Position numbers and translations under genes: made by a program. Under the pieces are notes generated by a model. That model ran no database searches and had not been told where the DNA came from. It saw only the letters and a program-made list of their open reading frames with translations. Shown here piece after piece: positions 24,995 to 37,218 of a stretch of DNA of 64,000 nucleotides (within the stretch, counting starts at the first letter, position 1; each line of letters opens with the position of its first letter). Source of the DNA: Centropus unirufus (Eukaryota > Chordata > Aves > Cuculiformes > Centropidae); NCBI GenBank assembly GCA_013397695.1, contig VYZI01000085.1, positions 930,080 to 994,079 of the forward strand, in the 5' to 3' direction.

Positions 24995-27900
24995 AGGATA
25001 CAGCCTTATGGAATAATGCTCTCTCCTAGCTCTGTTACCTCTGGCTCAAGACAGCTAATCTGTCTTGCTTCTCAGGCACGCTAATTAGTTGAACAGATCT
25101 ACAGATTTGGATCCACCCTGGGAGTCCTCCGAGGAATGCTACTGCTCTGAGCAGGACTAAGAAGAGAAAACGGGGAATGGGGAAAAAACAGCTGAATTCA
25201 ACAGTGGCACGTACCGACTGGTTCCCACGGACATCACGGAAATTCACAGGCATCCAGCGTCGCTAGCCATGGGTCACCTTCAGTCACAACACATCCATAG
25301 GAGGATGGGAGCTCAGGAGAAACAAAGGACAGGAGTCTAAGGATTCACTTGGACAAAGGACATTCTAGAAAAATTAGAACAGTGGGAAATGTGTTATGAC
25401 AGCAATGTAGACCCAACAACGTTATTTTGTTCTCTTCTGCCTGCATTTCTGCCTCCTTCACTCCAAATGTTTATTCCTTTTTGAAGCTTCCATGGCTTGT
25501 TGTAGCAAATGGAAAATATTTTTCTCTGAGATTTCTATCATCTAAAAGAAACAAATTGACACAACAATATGGGCAAGGCATGCAAGTCTGCTTACACTAC
25601 ACTGTTCCTCTCCCTTTCATTTTCTACAGTTTGTATAAATGATAGAAATAAAACAGAAAACAAAAAAATACAAGATATTTGTAACTTACATTTAATTTTA
25701 CTGTGAGTATACATTAAATTATCTCACATCTGTCAGAAAAGAAAGACTATCTTAATGGTTTTTGGACACAAGGAGTGTCTCAAACTTACGTGATGTCCTC
25801 AAGTAATGAATTTTCCATTTGGATCTCTGATTTAGCTGCTCATGCAGACAGGAATGGAGAATTTCCTGTTGACTCTGCATCTCAGCACCTTCTCATTCAG
25901 TTTTTATCCTAGCAAATGCGTTGAAGTGTGTTGTGCTGGGCAAATAAACACACAGTGCTGGTGTTTCTACCAGTCATTTCCGAATCTAGACACCGGAAGT
26001 CTTTCCATTTCAGACAAAACTTCCTTATTTTCCCCATTTCTGAGCACTGGCCACAGAGACTTGGCTTTTCTGAGGATGGGTATCCCCAAGTACCTTGACA
26101 CAGGTCTATGTTCCTGAGAAGCTGACATTCAGATCGCATTCCAACCTTTCTGGTCTGCTCAGTGTTAATATTTACAACTACAGTATCAGGGTTAATTTCG
26201 AATAGCAATTATTTCTGTGAATGTCTTTAAAAATATGTTTGTGACTTCTCATAAAAGTTTCCCTGCTTTTTTTCCTTACAAGTTTCCTGAAACATTTCCA
26301 CTGCAGTTTCTAAACTCAACTATGATTTCAATTTATCATTTGCAAATTTTGAATAATATTTAAAATATGCTTAAAATTATTTTATAGCCCACAAATGAAA
26401 CTTTTTCTTCCCTTTCAGCATTTAAGACACGAGCTTTTTCCCCAAATCCCCTAATTTGATTTAGATGCAGACTTCCTTTCTAATGCTTTTTTATTTCAAC
26501 TCTTGATTTGCTTGTGTTCCTTTCCCTTGTCAAATCTAGCAGCTCACTTCTCCTATTTGTATCAAAATGTTGTCATATAATTCCCCTTCTATCACATGAT
26601 GCCCTCTGTGTTCTTTCACCGATGAGTACATATTGTTTCTGATTGGTTCGGTGCAGTCACTTGAAGTCACACTTGAAACCAGGCCCTCCTCATGACTGAG
26701 GGTTTGCCTGTTAGAAGCTCTGCCTGAAGCTATGCCCAAAATCTTCAGTGAAAAAAAGAGAACAGCGGTGATTTATTGAGAAGATTCCCCCAGCCTTCCA
26801 AACAGTCAGGCACTCTTTTTTCATTATCATGCTAGACATGCGCGAGCTGATGGCTTCGCTGTTTTGTCAGCAATTACCCATTTCATCTCATCCTCAGGAA
26901 GCCTTCCCTTCCCGCCTCCAATCCTGATGTAAATAAAGGACATCACATAATAGACGTTGATTCAGGCAGGGAATAAAAAAAAATATCTCGATGTTGAGCT
27001 GAAAATTCCAGCTCTGTGGCTCCCACTCTACTTGCAGCCAGGGAGTCCACGGCACCAGTAGCGCTCCGGGAGCCATGGAAATCCTAAGGAAGGGAGAGTT
27101 GAGTCCTCCTTTGGCTCACTTTGCTGAGCAGAGAGGCTCTCGCACAAGTTTTGCAGCACAGCTCCTGGCAGGCATTGTCTTGCCTGAGGACAAACAGATC
27201 TTCTGGACTTGGTCCTGCACATAGCACAAGGCTTGGAGGGCCAGGATGGACAACATGATGGAAAGAGGAGGCTAGACACGACGCTTTTCTTAGCTCCTCC
27301 TGCTCTTCTTGAGCCTTGACATAAGCAGGGACTGATTAGAAACCATGAGCATTCTCAAACTGTCCTTACCTATTTCAGTCCTGGGAAGTCCTCATACTAT
27401 TAGGAAGAAACAGCCCTACAGCAGCCACGTCCAAGCAAGGTGAAGACAGAGAAATTCTCCTGAGCTCCAAGTGCTCCAAAAGTATTGATAACTAAAGCCT
27501 TTTTTTCTACTAACGGAATCCAGGCTGGGCTTAGAACCGCTTCATGCTGCTCAATCAACAGGTGCCACCGACCTCTTGCCAACTTGACTGAGGCATCCCT
27601 CCATGGACAGCCAGACATTCCCATCTATCCATATCTACGGAATATTTCTCCATGGTGTTGGCTCATCTGCTGCACCATCCTGTAAGTTTTTGCATTAAGG
27701 GTTTTCCTCCCTCTCTGACTCAGAGCCGTCTTTGAAGAAGGTTTAATTTCACATTGTTCCCCTTGTTTTATTACACCAAATTTGCCACTGTTTTGGCAGT
27801 CCCATGGCAGAAAAATCCAAAAGAAAATTATCGATGTCTTAATTTGAGACAAATCAAATTGGAAAGTAATGCCGGCAACAGAATTTTGGTTTTGTCTATC

Positions 27901-28231
27901 ATCTTTGTGTAGAAGCTCTACTTGCTCTATGGCTTAGTTTGCTGTGGATTAACTTGCCTATAAAATAGGATAATCACATTTTCTTCCTTGATAAAATTAT
28001 CTACAGGATATGGATTGATAAGGTACACAAGAGTTTCATAATGAAGGGATAAACCTGAAAACATTTCAGCCTACCTAAGAATTAATGTACCAGGAATATT
28101 AGAACCTGTAGGTTCTAAAGCATTTAAAACACTTACAGATGGGGTTTATGTATTATTTTTAAGTTCAATACAAAACATCACAAGGCATTAGATATTTCCT
28201 GTTTGCAATCAAGGAAAATACTCAGAAACAT
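24995..28231. other. Gene-free stretch
   Basis: No gene is recognised. Open frames up to 99 codons overlap on opposite strands (25842-26208, 27400-27685) and look like chance. A minus-strand micro-exon-like block exists at about 25790-25835 (acceptor TGCATGAGCAG, donor CAC|GTAAGT), too short to support. 'taaaataggataatca' near 27962 faintly recalls the end of a MIR SINE; this is not claimed. Confidence 0.55.
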
Positions 28232-28300
28232 TAAAAAAAATAAGAAAAAATAAGAAAAAAAAAGAAAAANAAGAAAAAATAAGAAAAAATAAGAAAAAAT
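28232..28300 (+). repeat. A-rich minisatellite (AAGAAAAAAT)n with one N
   Basis: About seven imperfect copies of a 10-bp unit TAAGAAAAAA run head to tail. Position 28270 is an undetermined base inside the array, as expected where reads disagree about copy number. The true length may differ from that shown. Confidence 0.9.
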
Positions 28301-31300
28301 TATAACAAAGAAAGGCACAACCTATTCTGAAGGAGAAGCTCCTGTTCTATGATTTTCTTGCAATGCAAGATTATGGGTCAACTCAGAGTTATTTTTATTT
28401 ATATGAGGGTGCACGTCCTCAGCTCTACAGGAAGAATGAGTTAAAGACTCTGTTAATGAAAAACTTACAGCAAGATTATATCTTAACAACAAAAAATATT
28501 CTTAAAGCAATAAAACATTAAACAGATGTCAGTGTTTTCTTAGATACATAAATGGCCTGATATGGAGCACAGTCAGGTATTAGCTGTGAGTGTTTGCAGC
28601 AAAATGTGATGTCTTCAAGATCTCACTCGGACCACATCACACTAGAAACTCAAAATGCAGAAGGGACATGTTGAAAGAGCTGTTAAAGCTCTCAGATCTT
28701 TCCAGAAACCCAGGGTGGTGTTGATGTAGGCTGATTTATTAATGGGATTCAAAATTATGGAACATACCAATTTTTGAGAGGTTTCTGGCTTAAAGAAAAA
28801 CCCAAGTTAATCTCACAAACTTTCAGCACCTGTTTTTAAAACTGATTCACATCCCCAACTCAGGTCAAAGTGTGACAAACGCTTTCTAAGGAAATTTGAT
28901 GAAATAAAACTAAAATATTTTGCATTTTCTGCAGTGATTTCCAGACCAAACTGTACCTAGTCACTAGATAAATCAAACACACATAGCAAGCAAGAACTGT
29001 AGCAATTTAAGGGCCAAAACCCATTCTTATGAATTTACGGAGATATTTAAAAGAAAGCCCATCGCACCTCCTTTGCCTCTGATTTTGGGGAGACACCTCT
29101 GCGGAAATGGATGTGGTCAGCAGGAAGATGCTCACAGCTGGCTGCATGGAATTAGGATTTCCCCACAGTTTCCAAAGGACTCCACAGCCCAGTAAGTCTT
29201 CTCAGGACTTCAGCAAGGGTTGAGCTCCTCACACCGTGCCTCTGGGGGCTCAGACCCTGGAAAGAAGGAAAATGGGATGGGCTAAGTCAGACTGTTCGAC
29301 GCTGAGGGGACATTTGCACAGTGCCCAAGAAGGTTTCACACCACACTTGACCACCATCAGCTGGAGAACTCCAAGGTGCTGCATACTCAAAGATCTTAAG
29401 GATCACGGCAGGAGCAGGCTCTGAGCTTTTTCCCAGAAAGAGGTTTGTTTGGGTTTTTTTTTTTCCTGTTTCAAAGTGGTTGGGTTCCTTTCTTTCTAAA
29501 AGCTACGCTAATAATACCCCAGGGATTTCCTCAGTCCTGTGTTTTGGGAATGGAGTAACACGGGATCTCTGCAGGTTGGGATTTCCGAAACGGAAAAGGT
29601 CTGCTGAGGAAGCTGGGACTCCTCACCAAGGAACCTGTAGCAGAAATTATTTCAGAGGACTATTTAATTCTGCACTTGGGTTTCTCATTAGCGGGCTCTC
29701 CAGTGCATGGATTAGTAGGAATTCCACTGTTCCCAAGCTTTTGTCATTACCAACATCCCACCTAAAGCAACCACTGTTAGTCAATAAGAACGTCTTGTTT
29801 AAAAATAGCAGCACCAACTGCTTTGCCCTGTTATTTTCTGTGCACGGCTTATTTCCCCACCAGACTCCGGGATGGGGATAACCTGCTTTTTCTTGGCTTT
29901 CACTCACTTCCAGCCTCTTTTCATGCTTGTTTTAAGACCAGGAGAAGGGACAGATGAATCTTTAACAAACCCTGGTAATGCAGTTGCAATTCTGTTCCAG
30001 TTCTCGATAGTAAAATACAGCAGTCGGAGGGAGCTGTATATTCATTAGCCAATAAGGCATTGGCACACATTTTATTGAATTGTAACCCTATTTTTCCTTG
30101 ATGAAGATGTTGTGTAGCTTTCACCTTCACATAAATCTGAGCAATTAATTTAGCATTCAGAGTCGGAATAAGAAGAGGAATTTCAGGCCAAATTCCAATG
30201 CACTTTCACGAGCTTCTCCTCCCTTTGCTCTTCTGATTCAGGCTTGGATAATCAGTTTTATTATAACTAAATTTTGAAAGAACATAGTGATGGAAAGGTG
30301 GGTTTTGTAGGGCTGCATCTTCCCTACGTGCCACTAATTCATTGTCTTTATCCTGCAATCTGACAACTATTACATTCAGGTAGATGCTCTTGTTTGTGAG
30401 TGCAGAAGGTGATTCAAAAGGCATTGCCGCACAGCATAAAGGCAATTTATTATGCCAACCTACTGTATCTTACTCTGTAGATTAACATAAATAATTATAG
30501 TAATAGTGCACTGCAATGGAATATGCTTAAAGCTAATTGAATAGACAATGAATATACTTTTTATATTTCCTCATGAATTACAGTTAAGCCTTCTGTTTTG
30601 TGACAGAAACCTAAAATTAAAGCACAAGAAACAATTAATGTTATAATTATGTGTTCCTAAACTTATATTCAAAAGCATTGGCAAATTATTGTCAGAATAT
30701 TTGCATACAAGCTGAACAATTAAGTTGTCAGCTGATTCTATTTCTTCTTATTATTTTTTTAAAACTGGTTAATTTTTTAATCCATTTTGTTATCAGAGCC
30801 AGTCAGAACTTTCAACACTATTTCACTGCTTAATTTAAAATAACAAAAGTTGAGATAGGGTAGAAAAAGGAAGCAGAGAAATACGTTGATATTTTTAGTG
30901 TATTTCTCTTATTCTCGGGGTACCTGACAGTACTGGAAAATGAATTAATAGCATACATGGGAAAAGAATGGTAGACTCCCTGTCAACTGAGAGCAGCAGC
31001 AAACCCTTGATTCACTCACACTAGAGGCAGTGTTTTGATCACCCTGTTCTGCTGTATTTTCTCCCTACCACAGCAAACTAATAACACCTGATTTATTGGA
31101 AACACCATTCCAAGTTTTCTTTTTTAATGCCAGAAAACGTTTGACCTAAAAGGGGGAATACTTTGATTCTCATAAACAGAGGTGCATTGCCCTGTGTTAG
31201 GAGAAATTAATAGTACAGCCAATTTCACAAGAAGAACCCTCTGAAAACTGTACCTCAATTTCCTGCAGACACCCAGTGTCACATTGAGCTATGTCACACG

Positions 31301-31659
31301 TGAAAATTCAAGCCCATTTCTTGTCTAGTTTTACTTCTGCTCTCGCCCCGACATTAGCAGATTTGATGTCTGTAAAGGGAGGGGGGGATGAAGGGGAAAT
31401 AATATTTTAATTTGTGGAATCCACTGACAAACACATTGTTTCTTTTTTTTTTTTGAACCTTGAATTAAGCAATCGGATCTTTGAAAAAGCTATATTTAGA
31501 TTTTTTTTTAATTGACCCATTATTTTGCTTGCTTTCACTGCCAGAACCCCCTACTGCAAACAAGGATAAGGATGCTACCTGGACTTCATTTGATGAATAG
31601 TTTTAATTAAAATATTCTGTACCATAAGTATTTTAATGTTACAGACAAACCAAAGGTAT
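28301..31659. promoter_or_regulatory. Gene-free stretch with putative regulatory blocks near 30 kb
   Basis: No gene is recognised. 29990-30180 contains 'ttcattagccaataaggcat' followed by TGGCACACATTTTATTG (CCAAT-like and NFI-half-like cores) and AGCAATTAATTTAGCATTC. 30560-30840 is very AT-rich but non-repetitive, with AACAATTAATG, ATTTGCATAC (octamer-like) and TTGTCAGCTGATTC. Both could be conserved non-coding elements. The 133-codon plus frame at 29480-29881 has no domain or splice support. Confidence 0.25.
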
Positions 31660-31689
31660 NNNNNNNNNNNNNNNNNNNNNNNNNNNNNN
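31660..31689. other. Assembly gap, 30 N
   Basis: There are 30 undetermined bases with no repeat on either side that would explain them. The flanks are plain AT-rich sequence. Confidence 0.99.
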
Positions 31690-32086
31690 AAATATGCTAT
31701 AAAATTGACAGGATATTTTTAAGATAGGGAATGAGACATGGATTGCTAATTATGACAATTAAATATCATGAGTAAAAATAAATGACAATCAATATCTTAG
31801 AACCGTTTTGTAAAAAAAGAAGAAAAAAACAGGGAGGAAATATAATATCATTTAGATGTCTATAAAAGTGAAAAATTATTAGCAAGTTGGAGTCCTGATT
31901 TTTCTATTGTAATAAAATGATAAGCAGTAGAACATTATACTTTTCATCACTGCGAGCCATAAATACTGTACATATACTGTACCAGCACAATCCATTATGG
32001 GATTCTATTTGGGTCTATTATGTTCGGGATAATAACATGTTTAATTTTTACTAATAAAATTGCCGGGGTTTCAGCTCACTCACTCA

Positions 32087-32153
32087 GAGTCTGATCTAGG
32101 GAAGTTATGAGAGCCTTTTCCTTTGCGTTTAATGAATTTTGGATCAGCCCCTG
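32087..32153 (+). repeat. Ancient sauropsid repeat remnant
   Basis: 'gagtctgatctagggaagtt' at the left and 'tttaatgaattttggatcag' with CCCCTG at the right match the two ends of the partly self-complementary pattern TCTGATCCAAAGCCCATTGAAG...TTGACTTCAATGGGCTTTGGATCAGGCCC, much mutated in the centre. Confidence 0.45.
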
Positions 32154-32639
32154 CTTAAGAAAAAAAACAAATAACCACAGCAGGAACAAATAAATGCAAG
32201 TTGCAGCAGTGTCAAAGTGATGTTCATACCAGCAGGGCCTCAGCCCTGTGGACTCTTGCGATAGGAAAATTACACCTGGGGTTTCATCCCATTAGAGGGC
32301 TTCCCGGACCAAGCATTGGCTCGTCCGTCACGGGACACCTACCTGGAATTCCTCTCCTAATGACTTCTTTGCATCATGAGAACACTAAAGCCAGGCAGAA
32401 GACGTGGCGTTGTTTCATCTGCAGGGCTGGGTTAGGGGTTACAGCTGTGAAAAGTGGGTGGAAACCCGTTAAGTTACACTTTCAGAATAGTTTCAGAATA
32501 GTATTAATGTCACAGCAAAGATCTGAATTCCCAGTCCTCCTTCTTCACCACCATTTATCAAAATGGTAAAGAAAAGAAAAAAAAAAAGTGAAGCTAAGAC
32601 TTTTCCTTCATCACGGAGATTCAGACTAACATTCATTAT

Positions 32640-32960
32640 TGTATTCATATTAAAAGCCTATTCCATGTCTTTCAATCACATATTTTCCTTCTAATTAAGG
32701 CATATACACTTTTTTTTGCTAATTAGGTATTCTTTGTTGCACAATGTTTGCTCTAATCTTTTGGAATCTCTCTCAATATCCAGTCATTGCCTTCATTACT
32801 GGCTCCCCTAGAATCCAACCAAAGCATGTTATTTTTTCTGCTAATTATATCCTCATTTACAGATTGTTGCCTTCTCTGATTGGCTCTTTAAGCCAGTTGC
32901 TATGACTTCATTAGCAATGTCTTCTGACCCTGTTATTTCTTGTGACAGGATTTGCTCCAC
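32640..32960. promoter_or_regulatory. Putative conserved non-coding element
   Basis: Homeodomain-type cores recur at short intervals: TTCTAATTAAGG, TTGCTAATTAGG, TCTGCTAATTATATCC and TTCATTAGCAATG. Also present are TCTGATTGGCTC (inverted CCAAT, NF-Y-like) and TGCACAATG. Only a short T run interrupts it. The pattern resembles clustered enhancer elements. No open frame matters here. Confidence 0.3.
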
Positions 32961-35900
32961 TTGTCCTGTAGCACTGTATCCCAGGGTCACTCCTCTCCCG
33001 GGTTGGAATAGTGTCAAACACAAAAGGTGTAGGGCAGAGAAAATTGCTGCTGAAGTTGCTAATTACCACATGCAGCAATGGTACAAATTAATGCTTCTAG
33101 CAGTTTAGGGGAAAAAAAAAAAAAAGAGTGTTTTAAAGGTGTCATTAACAGGTTAGTTTCATTTATAAATGGGCTTGACAAAAAAAAAAGAAGTCATCAT
33201 TTAGTGTGTTTTTGCTTTTACAATCTCTCCATCAAACAAGTGTTTTTAAATCTTGTGGGATTTCATACCATACTATATGGTAATAAAATTACCGCATAAA
33301 GCATTTGTGAGCAAAGAAGGCAAGTTTCTAAACAGATTTTCCTATTTTAACTTGAATTTCAGAATCTCGTAGTCTATTATGACTTGATTTCTAACCTCTC
33401 CTATAGAAATAGTGGTCTTCCTTCAAAAAACACAAATTAAATTTCCAGGCATCTTTTCACAGTATTCTAAGTGGTTATATAAGAGCAGCATATTAAGAGA
33501 AAATGAAAATATATGGAACTGCAGTGAAGTACTAATACTGTGTTTATATTAAGCTAGAGAACGATACAAGATTACAATTTTCATGGGGTGCAAACTGCAT
33601 ATTGTGCTAATTGTGTTCCCCACTTTTAGTGTGAATACTCCATTACCAGAACCAGAGATTCAAGCACAGAGCAGAGTTTAATACGAGTTAGTTAATATGA
33701 AAAACGCTGTATCTAGTTGTTTGCAAAATTACTTTTGTTGATTAAAAGGCTCTTCAGAACTTCCGGCTTGTGAAAGGGTTTTAAATTGTCTAATGCTGAT
33801 TGTGATTGCTATGCAGAAAAAAGGCAATGCGAAGCAAACCATTATATCACTGAATCTTTGTTAAGCAGGCCTTGAAAGTGCTTGACAGCATAATTAATCT
33901 TGTGATATGAACAAAGAAACCAACTCAATAGTATTGAAGATGCTTATTAAAAATACTAAATACCTTTTTCCACTTAAAAACCTTTTGAAATACTGTGGAA
34001 AGTGCCATTACCTTTTTTGTTTTTGTGGTATTTTAGTCTAAAATTGATAGAAGGGACACATAGCATGAGGAAAAGTGTAAGCTGGGTGACAATAAAAATT
34101 AGTTTGAAAAACAATGCACCCCGAGTTAGGGTGCCAGCTAAGTAACCTCCAAGTATTACAAAAGACCCCTGCACACACATGCAGACACACACACAGAGCA
34201 TCCATCGCTGTTAGATTCAAAAGTTATTTTAAATAATACCTGGTTGTCAGTCATACTAAATTTTCAAAGAAAATAATTTCTATTTAAATGGATAAAATAA
34301 ATTTAAATTGTTTCTGCCTTATATAGTGCCTATATTGTATGAAGCCATAGCAGAGGAAATCATACACTGAAGATTTCATGATAAAAGGGGAAGTTTTTGT
34401 GCTGTAAGCTATTCCCAAATATACTGAGAGAGATCCTTTAGAAAGATACGGATAGTGTGCTGTGACAGGAGCTGTATCCGCAGCACGTAACCTGCATTTC
34501 CAGCATGCAGAGGCAGAGTGGACCAAGCTTTGCAAAGAGAAACCTCTGACTTTCAGCAGAATGCAGTTTCCTTTGAAAATTAGTAAAAATGGCAATCATG
34601 GAAACTAACGTTTAGAGGGTTTTGACGCCCTTCAGTTTACTAAGAACTGGATACTGCAGAAAATCTTAATATTATTTATTTAATGCATTTTTTTTTTAAT
34701 TCTGGAAAGCATAATTATGCAACTAGGACTCTATCCTGCAAGGCAGACAGTTAAAACCAGAAAAGAGCAGGTACTGTTCCAGTTATGGCCCAGCAAACCT
34801 TTTTAAAAACCTTTTTAAGAGAGGAGGCCACAGTAAGCCAAATGACTGGTGCTGGAGGCTGGCTGGAGGCTGCTCCTTACACATGCCACGATCGGCTCAG
34901 GAGTCAGACTGGGAGTATCACAGTTTTATGGGAGGTGGCATCTCTGGTTTTGATCTCCATGGCCCCGACAAAACACGTTGGTCTTGTTTTCTATTAAGGT
35001 GAACTGTTCTGTAGGTTGAGTTAAAAGATTGCAGAGTGGGGAGGAAGGAATATAATGAAATAACCAAAGCAGCAGCCCTGAAATTCCTTTTGAGTACTTC
35101 ATTTTAAGTCCTGCGTGTTGCCCATGCCTGCTCTTTACCCTGCCAACCTGCCTCTTCTTTCCTAACTCCGTGCTATGGAAAGTTCCATAATGCTCAGCTC
35201 TGTGCTACGCAGAAGCCTCCCCACAGAGACAAATCCTCAGCCCAGGCGCTGTTTTAGACACTGAACTTCGAAGAAAACACTCTCTCATGTTGCAGAGAGA
35301 TCTCGTGTAGCACAGTACAGCCCTGCTTTTGCTCAAGGTTTGCAGATGTTGGTTTAAAACACAACCGACCTCCCCCGGTAGTCAGCAGTGAGTAAAAAAA
35401 GGCATCAAACACACCAACAGGAGCATCTTTCAAGCACTGCAGATGTTTGCTGCAGAAATGCAAAATCTATTGATTAAATTATAGGCTGAATTCATAGGTA
35501 AACACACCTTACTTGGTCTTACCTTCAGGTTTAATGCACTCTGAAGACATTAAAAGCACGCTGTGCTTCATTTTAATAGCAGTGAATGAGCTCCAGGGTT
35601 GATAGTCCTTGCTCAGGCAAGGCTTCCGGTGGCATATGGCAATCTTGCCTGGGCACAGACAGTGTAGGAGGCTCTGATGGCAATCGGTACTGCAATTAGC
35701 AAACCACGCTACCATATTCATGTTTTACTTTATAGTTCCAATTCTAAACACTGGACCTTTTCTTGAATCCTCTATGTACAGAACTCCCATTAATTAAAAT
35801 CAAACAGCAAGAGATACATAAAAAATCAATGGTAGAATATGACTCACATTATTTAATTAATGGGTAATTCCTCGCACCAATATGCTGAGAAAGCTTGAAC

Positions 35901-36710
35901 TTAACCTTTAGGACTAAAAAATTCACCGTGTGAGAAAATTTGCTTTTTCCTAATAACATTTCTCCCTAACAGATTTTAAAAACACACGTAAAATCTGTTG
36001 GCAGAGTGTTTAAGTACATACAATCCCTATGACTGCAAGTAAACTCCTATTGCCATCCTTATAACTTAGATAATGGCATGAAAAAAAGGAAAAACCCAAT
36101 GGTACACACATCAATGCTGAAATATGCAAAACATCATTTTCACCGCGGTTACTTCAGGTCATGACTACACCAGCCCTAAGCTGTGCCTTTCTCCTCTTTC
36201 TCTGTCTCCCCTCAGTCATTTGTTTGAAACTTACCACAAAGGTATCATTTGTTGAGCAAAGTTAAGTGTAGGAGTGCACGGAGACAAAGTCTGTATTTCA
36301 TGATAACTCAGCAATATGGATTTTGGCCTTAAGGGTACATTCATTCAAACAAGAGAACAGCGGTGAGAAAGCCCATGAGCAAAATCTTGCAACCTCACGA
36401 AAGGAGATGCTCATTCAGGGGTGAACGCTTTATTTCAGGTTTAATAAATTTCATTTTCAAAGAATTGCCAACTCACACAAATTTGTCACTGATCTTCAAA
36501 CCAGAGATACCTTTTTTTCCTGCTCACGATGCTAGGAGAAGGCCCTCAGTTCCTCGCTAACAAAGTGGTTTGCTTTCAGCTGCTGCAGTTTTTCCTTGAT
36601 TTAGAAAGTTACTTCCCCCTTGTTCTTGCTGGAAGCTGTAAGAGGTGTTGCATCTACATTGTCCTAACGTGCCAAAGGACAAAAATTCCTCAGCATTCCA
36701 TGCCGTTTAT
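32961..36710. other. Gene-free stretch
   Basis: No gene is recognised. 34171-34197 is a short CA-rich run (CACACACATGCAGACACACACACA). Two A runs lie near 33112 and 33180. A weak minus-strand exon candidate at 35523-35689 is treated among the findings. A 122-codon plus frame at 32201-32569 has no support. Confidence 0.55.
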
Positions 36711-36788
36711 CCTTAGAGGTCGTAAAGGCTGCAAGGATCATCAGAAAGCCTCAGGGCAGCCTAGGAATCCTTACACGCTGCCCGAAAG
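36711..36788 (+). repeat. Direct repeat A, copy 1
   Basis: A 78-bp segment starting CCTTAGAGGTCGTAAAGG and ending CTGCCCGAAAG recurs exactly 430 bp downstream with 9 substitutions and no indel (about 88% identity). It immediately precedes duplicated block B. The part 'aaggatcatcagaaagcctc' is identical in both copies. Confidence 0.92.
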
Positions 36789-37142
36789 GATTTTAATTAT
36801 CCTGCTGTGTCTTTTCAGTTGGAGATAGCATTTCCTATTAAACTGCAACTGTAACATGGACAGCCCAGGTGTTCAGCTTTATTCTTACAATCTAAGCAAG
36901 CAAATTACTTCATATTTATATTCTGAACTAATGTTTCAAGAAGCTATGAATGGATTGATGCTGTTCTGGATATGCTACCAACCCCTGGAACTTCACTTTG
37001 GAGTTTACCACTAATGCAAATCAGCAGTTGCTATTATTTTCCTTAAGGAACAAGGTATAAATATATTCCTGAGGACTTTTAAAATATCACCTACTACTGT
37101 TTTGCCGTGCTAGATAGTATTTTGGAGCAGGATTCATCTGCC
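36786..37142 (+). repeat. Duplicated block B, copy 1 (357 bp)
   Basis: It runs from AAGGATTTTAATTATCCTGCTG to GGAGCAGGATTCATCTGCC. A second copy at 41081-41435 in the same orientation differs by about 13 substitutions and one 2-bp indel, roughly 96% identity by my hand alignment. No open frame, CR1 similarity, LTR-like TG...CA ends or simple repeat is visible in it. Copy 1 sits exactly between the 78-bp repeats A and A'. Confidence 0.95.
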
Positions 37143-37218
37143 TTAGAGATCGCAAAGGTTGGAAGGATCATCAGAAAGCCTCAAGGCCACCTAGGAATCC
37201 TTACACCCTGCCTGAAAG
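37141..37218 (+). repeat. Direct repeat A', copy 2
   Basis: A second copy of the 78-bp segment begins CCTTAGAGATCGCAAAGG and ends CTGCCTGAAAG, with a period of 430 bp from copy 1. It is more diverged (88%) than the two B copies are from each other (96%). Homology stops right after it; what follows does not resemble B. Confidence 0.92.

Noticed and set aside
27920..27985. MIR SINE-like end (taaaataggataat)
   Set aside because: The match is too short and the rest of the MIR consensus is not visible.
36786..37142. Block B as a solo LTR
   Set aside because: Neither copy begins TG and ends CA, there is no short target-site duplication, and no polyadenylation signal stands out.
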